Assembly (NCBI GenBank): GCA_947311845.1
Contig: CAMZMU010000034.1
Span: forward strand, 92,921,015-92,985,014
DNA length: 64,000 nucleotides
Reading direction: 5' to 3'
DNA from: Poa pratensis
Lineage: Eukaryota > Streptophyta > Magnoliopsida > Poales > Poaceae
Below the pieces are notes generated by a model. The model worked only from the letters and a program-made list of their open reading frames with translations, was not told where the DNA came from and did no database searches. Every line of letters starts with the position of its first letter. The first letter of the stretch is position 1. Positions 20,870-32,699 of this stretch are shown piece after piece. The position numbers were made by a program, and so were the translations under genes.

Positions 20870-21075
20870 TGGATTAGCCCACCCATAGGCTTGGTGAAAA
20901 TAAATGTTGATGGTGATGTCATTAGGGATAGATATCATGGGTGCTACAAGTGCAATCTATAGAGATCAGCTAGCCAAGTTCCTCGGTGCTTTGCTAAGGA
21001 AGACTAAGGGTTTATCCTATGCAACAACTCTTGAGGTAGACTTTTCGAAGTCCATACTCTCCAGTCATTGATAAA
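20870..21075 (+). pseudogene. Relic of a LINE/plant RNase H-like (RVT_3) domain
   Basis: The plus strand near 20877-20930 encodes P-P-I-G-L-V-K-I-N-V-D-G-D, the usual start of the RNase H-like domain found at the C terminus of plant non-LTR elements and stand-alone relatives. The following codons contain stops and frame breaks. No flanking target repeats were found. Confidence 0.45.
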
Positions 21076-21574
21076 CAGAAAACCAACTAAATTAACCAAA
21101 CTTACCAGATGTTGGCAATCAAGAAAGCTGCATAAGTGAATATATAACTTGTAGAAAAATGAGCTAATTCAACCAATCTTTCTCGCACAATGGAAAGAGC
21201 AATGATTTTGCATCTCCAACGAGTTAAACTAGCTAAATGCGCGTGCTCATGAGCCCACGCTTAAGTCATGATCCATTCCTGCCAACATCCACGCCAGGAA
21301 ATCAAGAACATGTATCCAGTAGCCCAAACAAGATGTCCAAATAAGAACATCACACCCATACAAATGAACTATTCATATCCATTGGTAAGTTATGAAGAAT
21401 CTAACCATAGGTAATCTCTTAACCATCTTGTTGCCCCGCCATAATGTGATATGTTTGCAATACCAATATAACGTAACACATCGATTCATATAGCGAAATA
21501 AAACAACATGAGAGAATGTACGTCAACAATCTGTGAGACAAAGTTTTAGTTTAATTGTTTCTCGTTTACCTTTT

Positions 21575-21575
<1 letters not shown>

Positions 21576-21607
<32 letters not shown>
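21576..21607. repeat. (TC)n microsatellite
   Basis: About 14 CT dinucleotides in an AT-rich intergenic stretch (20535-22245) that otherwise holds only the RVT_3 relic. Confidence 0.9.
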
Positions 21608-21609
<2 letters not shown>

Positions 21610-22245
21610 TTCTCGCTCGTTTTGGTTACCTTAAGTTGCGCACCCGTGCATTATGACAATCTATTGTTAGGAATAGATGAAAATATATAAGGAATTTGCA
21701 TACAGCAACTGGTTAATAGACTACACAAAAATATTTGCAAACCAAAATCTATATCTTAATCCTATGTAATTAACATATTAGTAAGCTGCCCAAGATTTTG
21801 AAGCTATGGAATTACACAAGGATGTCTCCTATTCCAAAAGGACAAAAGAAAGATACATCTTACACCATATGTCTTCTAGCCAATGTTGATTTGGGCTCTC
21901 ATAGTTTGAATGAAATCTACCTGCATTGCACGAAAATCACGTGTAAATATGACAAAGAAAAAACTGTAAATTTTCATGATAGAAGACAGTAAAGTGAATG
22001 CGACTATTTCTTTTCAGTTTCATAATTTTCTATGTTGGTGACTATAATTTCTTTTACGTGCACCTGGTCGGTCAAAGCAGAAATTTGTATTGCAAGAGTG
22101 CAACTTACATGGGAGGTGCGATCTTTTAATGACAACTATAAGGTGTAGCCTGTTCTGTTTGGGGTTATCATAGCATAAAGGCGTGCATTATGCTACAAAG
22201 ACACAACAAATACAATTAATCATATATAACAATAGGTAAGAAAAA

Positions 22246-24030
22246 CTTAGAAGGAGGACATACAACCCCTGATTGATAAATTCTTACAAGAATGGCGGGA
22301 TGGAGAGGGAAGCTTCTCTCCCATGCAGCCAGGTTAACTCTCATAAAGAGCTGCCTAGCTAGCATTCCCATTTACCTCCTCTTCTTTTTTTAAATTCCCA
22401 AAATTGGTGTTAGATTTAATTAATTCCCAAATGGTGAATTGCCTTTCGAATGACTTTGAGGCAATTGGTATGCAAAAAAAAAAGGAATTTGGAGGCCTTG
22501 GGATTCCAGATCTAGCTAACGTTAATCTTTGCCTCCTTGGGTCCTGGATCAGTAGATATGATAAGGATGGAGGTAAGCTGTGGAGACAGATGGTTGACTC
22601 CAAGTACAGCACTGATAAACCAAACATCTTCTGTAGCAAAACTGTAGGAGTCTCACACTTCTTCAAAGGGGGAATGTGGGCAGCCCAAAGGATGAAATTT
22701 GGGTATAAATGGAAAATAGGTAAAGGGGAGAAAGTTAGGTTTTGGGAAGACACATGGTTTGGTACTTCCCCTTTGGCGACTCAGTTTTTTGACATGTATG
22801 TCCTCTGCAATGAGCAGGGGAAAACAATTAGAGAGGTTTGGGACGGCGAAAATCTCAAACTGACTTTTAGAATGAATTTCTCTCAGAGAATGCTCCATCC
22901 TTGGCTAGAGTTAAAAGAGATTGTTGCTAGCATTTCACTGTCCACGGATTGTGATTCTCTCATTTGGCAGTACGAGAGCAAGGGAATGTACTCCACCTCT
23001 TCCCTTTACACTATTGTTAACAATAGTGGGGTCACACCGGTTTCATTCCGTCTGTGTGGCAATTACATGTCCCGCCAAGAATACACATTTTTCTATGGCT
23101 TCTCGCCCAGAATAAACTCATGACGAGAGATAACCTAAAGAAATGAAACATGAACAAGCCTTCAGACTTCGTGTTCTGCTATGAAGAGGAATCCATCGCA
23201 CACCTATTTTTCCACAGCTTGGTTGCTAAAACAATGTGAGGGGTTGTTTTCAAGTTATTCTTCCATATCCCTATTGGCGCTAGTTACACTTCGGTAGCTA
23301 GGCTTTGGGTTGCAAATAATAAACATGCAGTTATTAACTCAGTTTGTGCCTATGTTCTTTGGAGTCTGTGGAAAGTTATGAATGATCTAATTTTTAACGG
23401 TCAATCATGGCTGGATATTAAACAGGTTTGGAGGTTAGTTCTATGCTCTCTGAGGAGATGGAAACTGATCTTCAAGAAGACAATGCTGGAGCAAATGGAG
23501 GCTTTCTACTCCCGCATTCAGGATCTTCTCCGAGCACCCCTTCAACTGGGAAGTGGCTAATTCTAGGGCACCTTGTTGCAGTGCGCGCAGTAAGGCTAGC
23601 TTCGGTTGATGGTGGTTCTGATGATCGCCACTCGCCGGACCTGAAGAAGATTGCAGGGCATGGGACTTGGACAACGCCTACTTCGATCCTGGAGGCGACG
23701 AGCGTCTCTCCAGTCGCTTGACCTGCTGCTTCATCTGTGGAAAGAAGGACGAGAGAAGATGATTACAAGTCAAAGAGAGCTGTGTACCCTTCTGGCTGCT
23801 TATCCCTCTCTTCTCTGTTGTTTTCTCTGCTCTCTGAACATGTATATAGCTCTTTCCTTGCCATTTAAGCTTTAGTTTCCTTTACTGTTCAGACCTCCAG
23901 GTTTTTCTTTTGCTCTCCGAGTCGCGGGCTCGTGAAACTTGTAATGTTTTTATATGTTTTAGACCGCCCGGTTTCGTCGAGGTTTATCAAGGGGACCGGG
24001 GGTGTGCCCTTGTTTATCTAAAAAAAACAC
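22246..24030 (+). mobile_element. 5'-truncated LINE with target-site duplication
   Basis: Flanked by a 12-bp direct repeat (aggtaagaaaaa at 22234-22245 and 24031-24042) and ending in an A-run (24020-24027). It begins inside ORF2, as is common after incomplete target-primed reverse transcription. The coding relic (22277 to about 23570) is followed by a 3'UTR that includes GACCGCCCGGTTTCGTCGAGG. Confidence 0.88.
22277..23570 (+). pseudogene. LINE ORF2 C-terminal part (RT thumb, zinc-binding RVT region)
   Basis: It starts with W-R-G-K-L-L-S-H-A-A-R-L-T-L-I-K, the conserved segment after the RT active site in plant LINEs, then FGGLGIPDL and the zinc-binding reverse-transcriptase region (WQYESKGMYSTSSLY). 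The frame 22404-23123 is open for 239 codons but is joined to its neighbours by frameshifts. The N-terminal endonuclease and RT core are absent. Confidence 0.85.
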
Positions 24031-24042
24031 AGGTAAGAAAAA

Positions 24043-25300
24043 TCAGTAATCTATGAAGATCTATAGATCTATACAAATCAATGCATTGATGGCACGGGGC
24101 CTGAAGCTAATTTCAAGAATTGGAGAAGGTGTTGCATGCTGCACCAAGATTGGACATTATCAATAATACATATTTCTCTTCCAAGTGATGAAATTGCAAG
24201 GTTATCTGCAAGTGCTACCTAAATGCAAGTTCTCAATCCTCGGGTAAAATATTTTTTGTCAATAACCATGCCCGAAGGATGTTCTCAAAATCATACTAAA
24301 TTCAGATGTGCTGCAAATTATTCAAATTGCTTACAAAGGCCCACAATCAAGCATCCGCCTGAAGCAGCAGACATTCAATGATACTTTCTACTTTGCAGAA
24401 TCTATACAGACAGTATAATGTCATTTGATCAGAGAAGGAAATGACTTAATGTGTGTGGGAACAACTAAAATATTTATTGCCTTGCATTTGACTCCACACC
24501 AGAAGGTCGTCTCTAGCATAACCCTATTTTAAGAGGCGAACTTGATTTGTAAAACTGGATTTTAAGAAGGAATAGGCTAAGCAAATCAATAACTATCAAT
24601 AACAAGGACGAGCTAGGTACTTCGATGAATGCCACCAGTGCAGGATAGGTACTACAACTAAAATAACTAATATGATCACTTCGCACTTGATATTTCGCTT
24701 ACCGCATATACTTGAAGATAACTTTTCAATTTCAATCCTCCCAAATTACTTCAATCTCTTGAAAATAGGGCTGGTAGCTGCGGCCCACTCGTCATCGCTC
24801 CACGTGCGCCAGTCTACAAACCATGCACATGGTCTTAACCGCTGCATCATAATTCAATGGCCTGAAATATCAATAAAAAAGCGTTGATAAGTAACATCTA
24901 TCAGAGACAACTAACTGAATGTGGTATATCTTATGACCCTTCAAACAAAAGAGCAATGTACTCCATCAAGGCCAAAAGAGGAATTAATAGTGTTACCGAC
25001 GTGTTGCAGTTTAATCCAAACAAAATGAGTTTTTTGCCAGCTTCTTAATACTCTGTTCTCGGAAGCTCTTCATCTTGGACTCATCATCCATACTTGATTA
25101 GTTGATCTGCAGCCACATGTTATAAAAGTTAACACACGGTCCTAATCCAGACAGGTTGTAAATGATATAGAGATTCCAAAAAGCAAAAAAAAAAACTGAA
25201 CTTTAGACTTTATGTGAATACTATAAGAGACAAAGATGATTTTCTAAAAAGCTTATGCAATTTGTGAAACAACTTCCCATGGAACATTAAAGGAAAAACG
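24043..25300. other. Intergenic region upstream of the small membrane-protein gene
   Basis: AT-rich, no recognisable gene, RNA or transposon ends. The 71-codon ORF at 24672-24887 shows no domain. Confidence 0.5.
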
Positions 25301-25388
25301 GATATTCCCAATCATTTATAACAGCCTTGCCCCCAGCTCGCCGTCGCCGGAACCGCAATCCTCCTTCCTCCTCCCCGAGCGAGCGAGG
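25301..25388 (+). promoter_or_regulatory. Putative core promoter and 5'UTR of the small membrane-protein gene
   Basis: CCAATCATTTATAACAG at 25308-25324 combines a CCAAT-like and a weak TATA-like box about 70 bases before the ATG at 25389. The interval between is C-rich, as in grass 5'UTRs. Inference from position only. Confidence 0.35.
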
Positions 25389-28300
25389 ATGACGAGGCCC
25401 GGAGGTGCGCTGACCGTGGGCGACAAGCGGCCCCCCGCCGCACCAGGGCTGGGGAAGGGCAGGGAGCTCCTCATCCCGGTCATCGGCGCGTTCGCCTGCT
25501 TCCTGCTCTGGGTCGCCTTCCGCCGTCCGCTCCGCCGCTTCAACCGCTACCTCTGGTGAGAATTTTTTCCTCCTCCCTTATTCGGCTGGGTAGGGAGAGA
25601 AGGGGAGCAGGGGAGAGACGGGTCGAGGCGGATCGTGCCATGCGGAGGCAGGGAGGAGGCGACCAGGCGGGGCGGTGGTCGGCGTCAGCGTCGGGGAGGC
25701 GACCTGGTTCTGTTTAGGCTTGGTGGTTCCAGTAGGTTTACTGTTTACCCCAAATTCAGCCGAGCGCAGATTTTGCTGCTCAGGTTCTACTAGCAAGCAA
25801 GCAATGGACTTTGAGGAGACAGCTGTTCCTCGATAGTCAGGCGACCTCACCCAGGTTCTACTAGCAACGACTAGATCTTCTTAACTCAACTGCCCAAACA
25901 TTGCTTGGAGTGCTGTGTGAATGTCTGACGCATTGGTGTTTGCTCAGGTGCATCTCTTGTGCGTCGTATGCTATGTTAGGTGGCCGAGAGTGACATTCAG
26001 TGTGCTAATCGATTCGAGACTAGTTGTTCTGGAATCTGGTATCTTATATTTTCTGGTTCTGAAATCCATAGGTTGACATGTGGCACATCTGATGCATTGG
26101 CGCTTTGCTCTTTTGCATCTGTTGTGTGTCGTATGCTATGTAAGTGGCCGAGAAATATAGTGGGCTAATCGATTTTATTGTAGTCCTGGAATCTGGTATC
26201 ACCATTTCTAGTTCTTAAATTCATCTAGTCACGTTAATTACCTCGAAATCCATTTCTTACCGCTGTTTTATATCTGTTGGATGCTGCTGAGCGGAGCTGC
26301 TATGGGTGTTTTTGTGCAGTGCTGAGTGCTGACTTGTGCTTCAGATGCGATTTGCTTGAGATGCGCTCTTCATGCCGCTTGAATAGTCTCTCAACTTTTA
26401 ACCACGACTGCTAGTTTCAGGATACCCATATTTCCTTGTATATCGAACGTGATTGAAGGTAGTATCTGTGAGGGTTGTGAATTATGGAGTATTAAATGCT
26501 GACCATTTAATAGACGGCAACTAAGAAAAGGTGATTAATCGTCATGCTGATGAAAACGTTTGACTAAACCGGTGAACCACACATTGTTTTTTTTGGTTAA
26601 AAAAAGGCTGTTCAAATAAGGGAAGTCTTGTTCAAATAAGCGCAACATACCCAGATTTGTGGGTATGTTGCCGATTAGTCTTTTTGAATCTTAAGTGGAT
26701 ATCATTGGCCTGAGTTGTATATCACAAAATGAGGTCGTATCATATCCAATTAAAATTCAAAATTTGTGCAGATAACAATCGATACCCTAAGTTGTGGGTA
26801 TGTTGTCGCCGCCGAGAATGTTATGTTGGGGTATCGATATTGCATAATCAAGTCGTATGATATCTACTTAAAATTGAAATTAGGCTCGAATAAACATTCG
26901 GTACCCTGAGTTGTGGGTATGTGGATATCACATACTCAGGTTGTAGATACCCTGAGTCGGATGCACGGCATGGCTCTATGTGCTCGTGCCATGTCGACGG
27001 TAGCCCCAGCACGGCCAAGTGAGGCATGTTTAGCCCTCGCCACCGAGAAGGTTATTTGGGTGTATCGATTTCATACTCATATTGTATGATATACCCACTT
27101 TAAATTGAATTTTGGTTCAAGTAAACATTACTTACACGGTGCTGTGGGTATATTGATATCACATACTCAGGTCGTAGAAACCATATTATACTTAAGACTT
27201 TACCAAAATAACAACCGCTACCCGGAGTTGAAGCCGAAACCTTCCGGTTATGATCATGGTTGAGTGTGTATAAGGTTTGGGGTTAGTGAGGCGAACATCG
27301 GGCGGGTATGTTGATAGGGTCAGGCACCACCAGCTCCCTATCCTGCAACGTATGACCCTACGGGAGGAGCCCAGAGGTGAACTCCGGGGATGTAACATGA
27401 TTGATGGTCTGTGTGACATGCACATTTTATCAGACAATGGCATGGTTCTTGTTTCCCTTCTGTACATTCACTCCCGTAGCTTTATGAACTGTTCAAGAGT
27501 CTTTAAGAAGTTGCATGGTGAATTGCAGTTTACAGTCTGAGGCTTGAAATGGGCGCAATTGTTGGTTAACCAATGCTGTGTTACATTCTTGTAGTTCCGG
27601 TGGATGGGAATGTGGTTATGTTGATCGTGCAGATAGACAAGTCAACTTCTTTTTTGGGTTTGTTATGGAACTTTGAAATATTCTTCTCAAAACAAGGAAG
27701 ATTTATCAAGAAATTTGCTCACAGCGTTTTTGGTATGGTTTATCATGTAGAGGTCGAGGTTGAAGCCATGCAGTGGTTGTTTTCTGCTTGTTAGAGCATC
27801 TTGCGTTCCTGGCATCTTCAAATTGGAAATTAAGCTCATCCCTTAGCATCACCGATAGGTACTACGTAGCAGATAGCAAATGCTTTCTGATATCCCGCAT
27901 TTACTACAGCTTCTAGAGATGACAAAAAATTAGCCCTTGGCTTGCTTAGCGTAAGGCCATGTACGTAGCAGATAGTAGATGCTTATCAAAATTAACCGAA
28001 TTTCTAAGCATCACAGCGCTTATTTGTATTAGAAAGGTGCCTAGTTAAGCATTTTCCTGGGACCTAGGCACCTAGATGCCCTAAGACTACTGCATAACTA
28101 GTCAAAAGCTGCCTGGCAATGTATACAGAAGTTTTCATTTCTTGTTTCAACAAATCTGGCCAAGTCATCAGAGTATAGCACGTAATGCTATTAAAGGTTA
28201 TTGGGGTACTTGCATACTCAGATCGTATGCCACAACATATAAATCTTGAAGATTTGATTAAATAAACAATCGATACCCCAAACTTTGATGTGGATGGAGA

Positions 28301-30334
28301 GGTCGATGCACGTGGTAAAGAAACAAGCTGACCGCGGGATTGTAGAGCAAAACCCGGGTGCTAGAGGGGTGAGTCGGATTCGCGGCGTGGCTCTATGCAC
28401 TTGTGCTTTGATGGCGGTAGCCAGCACGGCCAAGGGGGGCACGTTCGGCCCTTGCCGCCGAGAAGGTTATTTGGGTGTATCGATTTCATAGTCATGTTGT
28501 ATTATATACCACTTTAAATTGAATTTTGGTTCAAGTAAAAATAAGGTACACGGTGTTGTTGTTATATTGTTATCACATACTCAGGTCGTAGATACCATGT
28601 TATACTTAAGACTTGACCAAAATAACAACCGATACCCGGAGTTGAAGCCCAAACCTTCTTCGTGGGGTCAGTGGCGCGAACGTTTGGTGGGTATGTTGAT
28701 AGCTAGCACATAATGCTATTAAAGGGTATGGGGGTACTTGCGTACTCAGATTGTATCACATACTCAGGTCGTAGGTACCAGGTTGTACTTAAGACTTGAC
28801 CAAAATAGGATAGCAACTGATAGAGACCAAAATAACAACTGATACCAACTCCGTGTATGATATCTGGGTAAAAGTGAAGTCTTGTTCAAATAAGCACAAC
28901 ATACCCAGATTTGTGGGTATGTTGCGTATTACAGTAGTATTATATCCATGTAGACATGAAACTCGGAAAATTTATGGTTAAAATCGTGTTTTGGGGGTAT
29001 GTAGGCACTTTCGGCTAGTGTTATAACAATCGATGCCCGGAGTGGGCAATCATTACGGTTAAGATCTTGTTTTGGGGGTATGTAGGCGTCAATACTGGGT
29101 ATGTATGATGTTGGTATCTAGTATGAAATGTTAGAGGCAAGTCAGAGGCGTGGCGTGGCGTTATATGAGCTCGTCACGGTCAAGGGGGCACTTTCGGCTA
29201 GCGCCGCCGAGAAGCTTATATGTGTTTATGGATATTGCACACTCTGATACCCACTTACACTGAAATTCAGAGCAAATAAACATCCGGTACCTAGAGTTGT
29301 GTGTATGTTAATATCACATGCTTAGTTCGTAAATACCCTGAATTGGTAAAAAAGTTGGATTTCTAAACTGTGACTAGTTTGTGGTATGTTAAGTATTTAT
29401 AGGTATCGATGCATACTCAGCTTTTTTGGATTTATGTTCCGCTGGGTTCTTAGATGGCTAGATGGAAGGCATCATGTAGTTTCATGAAACATCAATATAT
29501 TTTCCTTGTAGTTTATTGGTTGGTTTTGGTTTCTAGATGTGTCAAACTGCACAATTTGTATTGTTTCTATTCAGCAGTGTATATAACCAGCGAATTAATG
29601 CCTGCAAGTCGAAACTGTTTAATGGAATTGGAACTGAGTTAATTGATCTCATTTTGCACAAAATGAGATTGAATATTTCTGATCCACACTGATCTGTGCA
29701 ATCGACATATATAGAGAGCTTCTTCGATTCTGATTTATCTATGGCTGCATTCCTTGTGGGTATTTTCAAACTAATTGCAATTAACCATCTAACCCTCTTG
29801 ATAACCAAATTCAAATTCTATCTGCCACCAACTGCCTAGCAAGTTGTTACTGCGTCCAAGTGCGGCTGCCTGCCTGAAATGTTCCTTGGACGATCTGATT
29901 TAAGAAAAGGTCTACTTTATACCCTCAAAGTATTGGCTGCGCTCAGTTAGCAGTTACACCCCGTTACCAAATAATGGGCTCACTTAGCCCCATGATTAAG
30001 TATTTGAGGTTGGCTTAACCCTCTAAAGCAGAATCATTGCTTTCCAAACATGGTTTTTATAATCCTGGTTCAACATGTAAGCAACTGATGTGTCATAAGT
30101 AGCATGTTATCACCAGCGAAAACTCTTCTCCACTCGGTTTATACTGCATTGACATGACATAGATTTGTTTTTCATTAATCTTGCTATGCAACTTCACGTA
30201 ATCTTCTAGATTGCACATTGATATGAGATTGCTAATCTTAATTACTTGTGCTGCGCTCGTGAAGGAAGAAGGTAGGGGCGGGCAACAACAACAGCGCACA
30301 GGGACGGAGGAAGCTCGGCCACCGCTACCGCTGA
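25389..30334 (+). CDS. Candidate two-exon gene for a 78-residue single-pass membrane protein
   Basis: Exon 1 is 25389-25555 (55 codons plus 2 bases), with a good plant start context and donor CTG|GTGAGA. Exon 2 is 30265-30334 after acceptor GAAG; the phases fit and produce W at the junction, then 22 residues ending in TGA. The predicted protein has a basic Gly/Pro-rich N terminus, one hydrophobic stretch (LLIPVIGAFACFLLWVAF, residues about 27-44), then an Arg-rich segment and a basic Gly/Asn-rich tail; charge suggests a cytosolic C terminus. The 4.7-kb intron is filled with repeats. A further intron in the 3'UTR is possible (donor after 30345, acceptor AACAG near 30480). I do not recognise the family. 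Middle exons cannot be excluded, and exon 2 has a weak pyrimidine tract. Confidence 0.45.
25922..26224. repeat. Diverged tandem duplication in the intron
   Basis: Copy 1 (25922-26070) and copy 2 (26086-26224) share TGACGCATTGG/TGATGCATTGG, GTCGTATGCTATGT, GTGGCCGAGA, GCTAATCGATT and TGGAATCTGGTATC in the same order. Confidence 0.75.
26600..29430. repeat. Degenerate repeat family inside the long intron
   Basis: A consensus of the form CAATCGATACCC.GAGTTGTGGGTATGTTGATATCACATACTCAGGTCGTA recurs at least ten times. A longer block (GCATGGCTCTATG...CGCCGAGAAGGTTATTTGGGTGTATCGAT, then CACTTTAAATTGAATTTTGGTTCAA) occurs near 26960-27210, 28383-28620 and 29145-29340, with a partial copy near 26805-26910. 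A 57-bp segment with CAACATACCC...GGGTATGTTG ends occurs near 26625 and 28872. No coding potential, TIR or target duplication was seen. Confidence 0.7.
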
Positions 30335-30485
30335 AGAGCCATTAGGTAAACACATAAGCCCATACTGTTTACCATCTAGTTCTGATACTATATCCTGTAG
30401 ACACATTAGCTGCTTTTTTTTGCATCACAAGCCTAAAACTGTCAACTCACAATTTTTGTTTATCTTCTTAACTGAACAGGTTAGC

Positions 30486-30777
30486 TCGCATGAGATTTTG
30501 ACAGAGGAGAAGACTTATGGTTTTGTAACTAAATGAGATAGGCATGTTTTCTTATGCAGCAGATAACTTGTGAGTTGGTGTTTTTGGTTGCTTGATATGA
30601 GCAGAATCTGATATGTCTTCGCATGAGATTTTGACAGAGGAGAAGACTTATGGTTTTGTAACTAAATGAGATAGACATGTTTTCTTATGCAGCAGACAAG
30701 TTTATGTCAGTGCGCTAATGAGCTATCTTGTGAGTTGGTGTTTTTGGTTACTTGATATGAGCAGAATCTGATATGTC
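30486..30777 (+). repeat. Tandem duplication of about 130-160 bp
   Basis: 30486-30617 and 30619-30777 are almost identical, both starting TCGCATGAGATTTTGAC and ending GCAGAATCTGATATGTC. The second copy has an extra stretch of about 30 bases (near 30700-30728). The block lies just past the proposed 3'UTR of the small gene. Confidence 0.92.
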
Positions 30778-30910
30778 AACTTTGCTGTTGTGCCCCATCT
30801 TTTTCGGATGCTCCAATGCACAGAAATAAGAACAATGTTCTTGACTAAGTAATAGCAAGATCTTTGATCAATGGTTAACGTACAAAGTTTGTTGTATCTT
30901 CATAGGTTAA

Positions 30911-31393
30911 TATTCCCTCTGGCAAAATCTTACGTACTACAAAGGTTGATGTATCCCAATATACAAGGCGTCTAAGCACCTCTAATTTTTCCCAAAATAA
31001 ATATAAGGCGTGTAAGCCTTTTTGCGCTGTTTCTTCCAACTCTGCCCACTGCATGCAGGCATGCAACCCTGCGGTCATCTCTCTCCAGAAAATACTCTTC
31101 TGCGTTAGCTTACTTTCCTTTTTCTATATTAAATAGTTTCCTTCCCTAGTGGATGCTAACAGATTCATCACGGAGGCTGCAAAAACTACCAAAACTCCCA
31201 CGACAAGTCTCATATGCATGGCAACAGATTTATTACTGTGTTTGCATGGGCAGCAATAAATCCCAAGAATTACGCTCGTTTGCTCGCAAGCCTGTGTCGC
31301 TAATCAAAAGAGGCGGGTAGAAGGTCAGAATTAGCGTGCGCTAATTATCGTACCAAATCACTTAGGCGCCTTGTATATTGAGATAGAGGGAGT
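30911..31393. mobile_element. Possible Stowaway-like MITE
   Basis: The right end (AGATAGAGGGAG|TA, 31381-31393) and the adjacent CAATATACAAGGCG segment pair with the left end (TTCCCTCTG and CCAATATACAAGGCG near 30955-30970) as an inverted repeat. The left terminal repeat is interrupted by about 28 bases. TA borders both sides. Limits approximate. Confidence 0.45.
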
Positions 31394-31612
31394 AATTGAC
31401 ATAGATTTGTGTGTGTATCTAGACGTGTTTTAGTGCGTAAACTTATTTAAACAAATTTGCATCAATTGATTTGAAGCGGAGAGACATAAGTATAACAGTG
31501 CACACCAAGTCACGGACGTGAATTTTAAGTAACTTTTAAATGTTGTCCATAATTGTTTAAAGGAGCTCCTTTTCTCCTCTCGCCCTCACCTTGCCCCTTC
31601 AAAGTCGACCCT

Positions 31613-31900
31613 GGATCGTGCGGAGTTGCTCTGAGGTCTGGGCGGTGGATGTCGGGGCAGCGGCCCCGGACGGTGGACGTACATCGAGGCGGCGGCCTCG
31701 GGAGGCTTTGCGACCAGGTCTCTACGTGGCAGGGCCATGGTTCTGCATCGCTGGGTGTCGAAAGAATCACGCGGGTGACTGACTCGTCGCCTTTTTTTTT
31801 TCTCGCCTCCGAACGTAATTTCGCCCGGGGGACACCTGTGTATGGTTTCCCTCTGCTAATATATTGAAAAGCCAGCAATTGCTGGATCTTTCGGAGAAAA
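31613..31900 (+). mobile_element. Short retroposon with 12-bp target duplication
   Basis: Flanked by aaagtcgaccct (31601-31612 and 31901-31912). Ends in an A-run after TTGAAAAGCCAGCAATTGCTGG. Likely the 3' end of a LINE or a SINE-like derivative; ORFs inside are not conserved. Confidence 0.85.
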
Positions 31901-32005
31901 AAAGTCGACCCTAGATAAACTTGAGAGTGAGTCTTCCAAAACCGGGCGTGTTGGGTCGGTTTCATGTGCGGGCTTGTTTGGTTTGGATATTAACGGGTTG
32001 ATTCT

Positions 32006-32083
32006 TTTTTTTCGATAAAGAGAATTTTATTACTTAAAAGTTTTAAACATAACACCCGGACTCTGCATAGTTAGGATTCACAC
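32006..32083 (-). mobile_element. Very short retroposon, minus strand, with 16-bp target duplication
   Basis: A 78-bp insert between ttaacgggttgattct at 31990-32005 and 32084-32099. It starts with a T-run (poly(A) on the minus strand) and TCGATAAAGAGAATTTTATT, like a severely 5'-truncated LINE tail. Confidence 0.88.
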
Positions 32084-32412
32084 TTAACGGGTTGATTCTG
32101 GCAACAGTTTAGTTCAGTTCGGTTTTGTGTAGCAAATGGTTAGGTATAAACAGGTATGAGTTTAAATAGTTATGCTTCCGAACGGTTTTACCCATGGTTC
32201 GTACCCGGGTTTGTGCTGCTGCTCATTTAGGACGGCTATGTTTGCCAGGCGTGTCCCAAAAGGGCGGCACGATAGAATCCGATGTGTGCAATTCCGTAGC
32301 GCTGCATGCCCAGTGCACACGTACGACACGGTCAAGTCTGATCGTGGGCTGGCACTCTCCTGTACGTGCAGCCCGCAGGACTTTGTTACAGGCATCCAGC
32401 CCGTCGGTTTTA

Positions 32413-32693
32413 GGACTTGTTTACTTCTAGTGTATTTTATGGGATTAGAGGGGATTATTCTAAATCCCGAAAAATCCCCAACAGTCTGATTACTTGTAGT
32501 GTATTTTAGGAGATTAGAGGAGATAATCCCTAGATATCCCCACCAATCATCTTATTTTTGTCTAAAAAAAAAAACTCTAGTCCATGTTAGTGTATTGTAG
32601 GGGAAGAGTATTAGTGAGGATTGGGTGTTCACCAAATCCCCTCTTATCCCCACTCTTCTCATCCCCTAGAAAACCCTTGGAGTAAACAAGACC
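32413..32693. mobile_element. Tourist-like (PIF/Harbinger) MITE
   Basis: 281 bp with terminal inverted repeats GG(A/T)CTTGTTTAC and TTA target duplications (32410-32412, 32694-32696). An internal repeat of the left end (CTTGTAGTGTATTTTAGGAG near 32490) is present. TTA and a GGxCTTGTTTxx terminus are characteristic of Tourist elements. Confidence 0.75.
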
Positions 32694-32699
32694 TTACTG

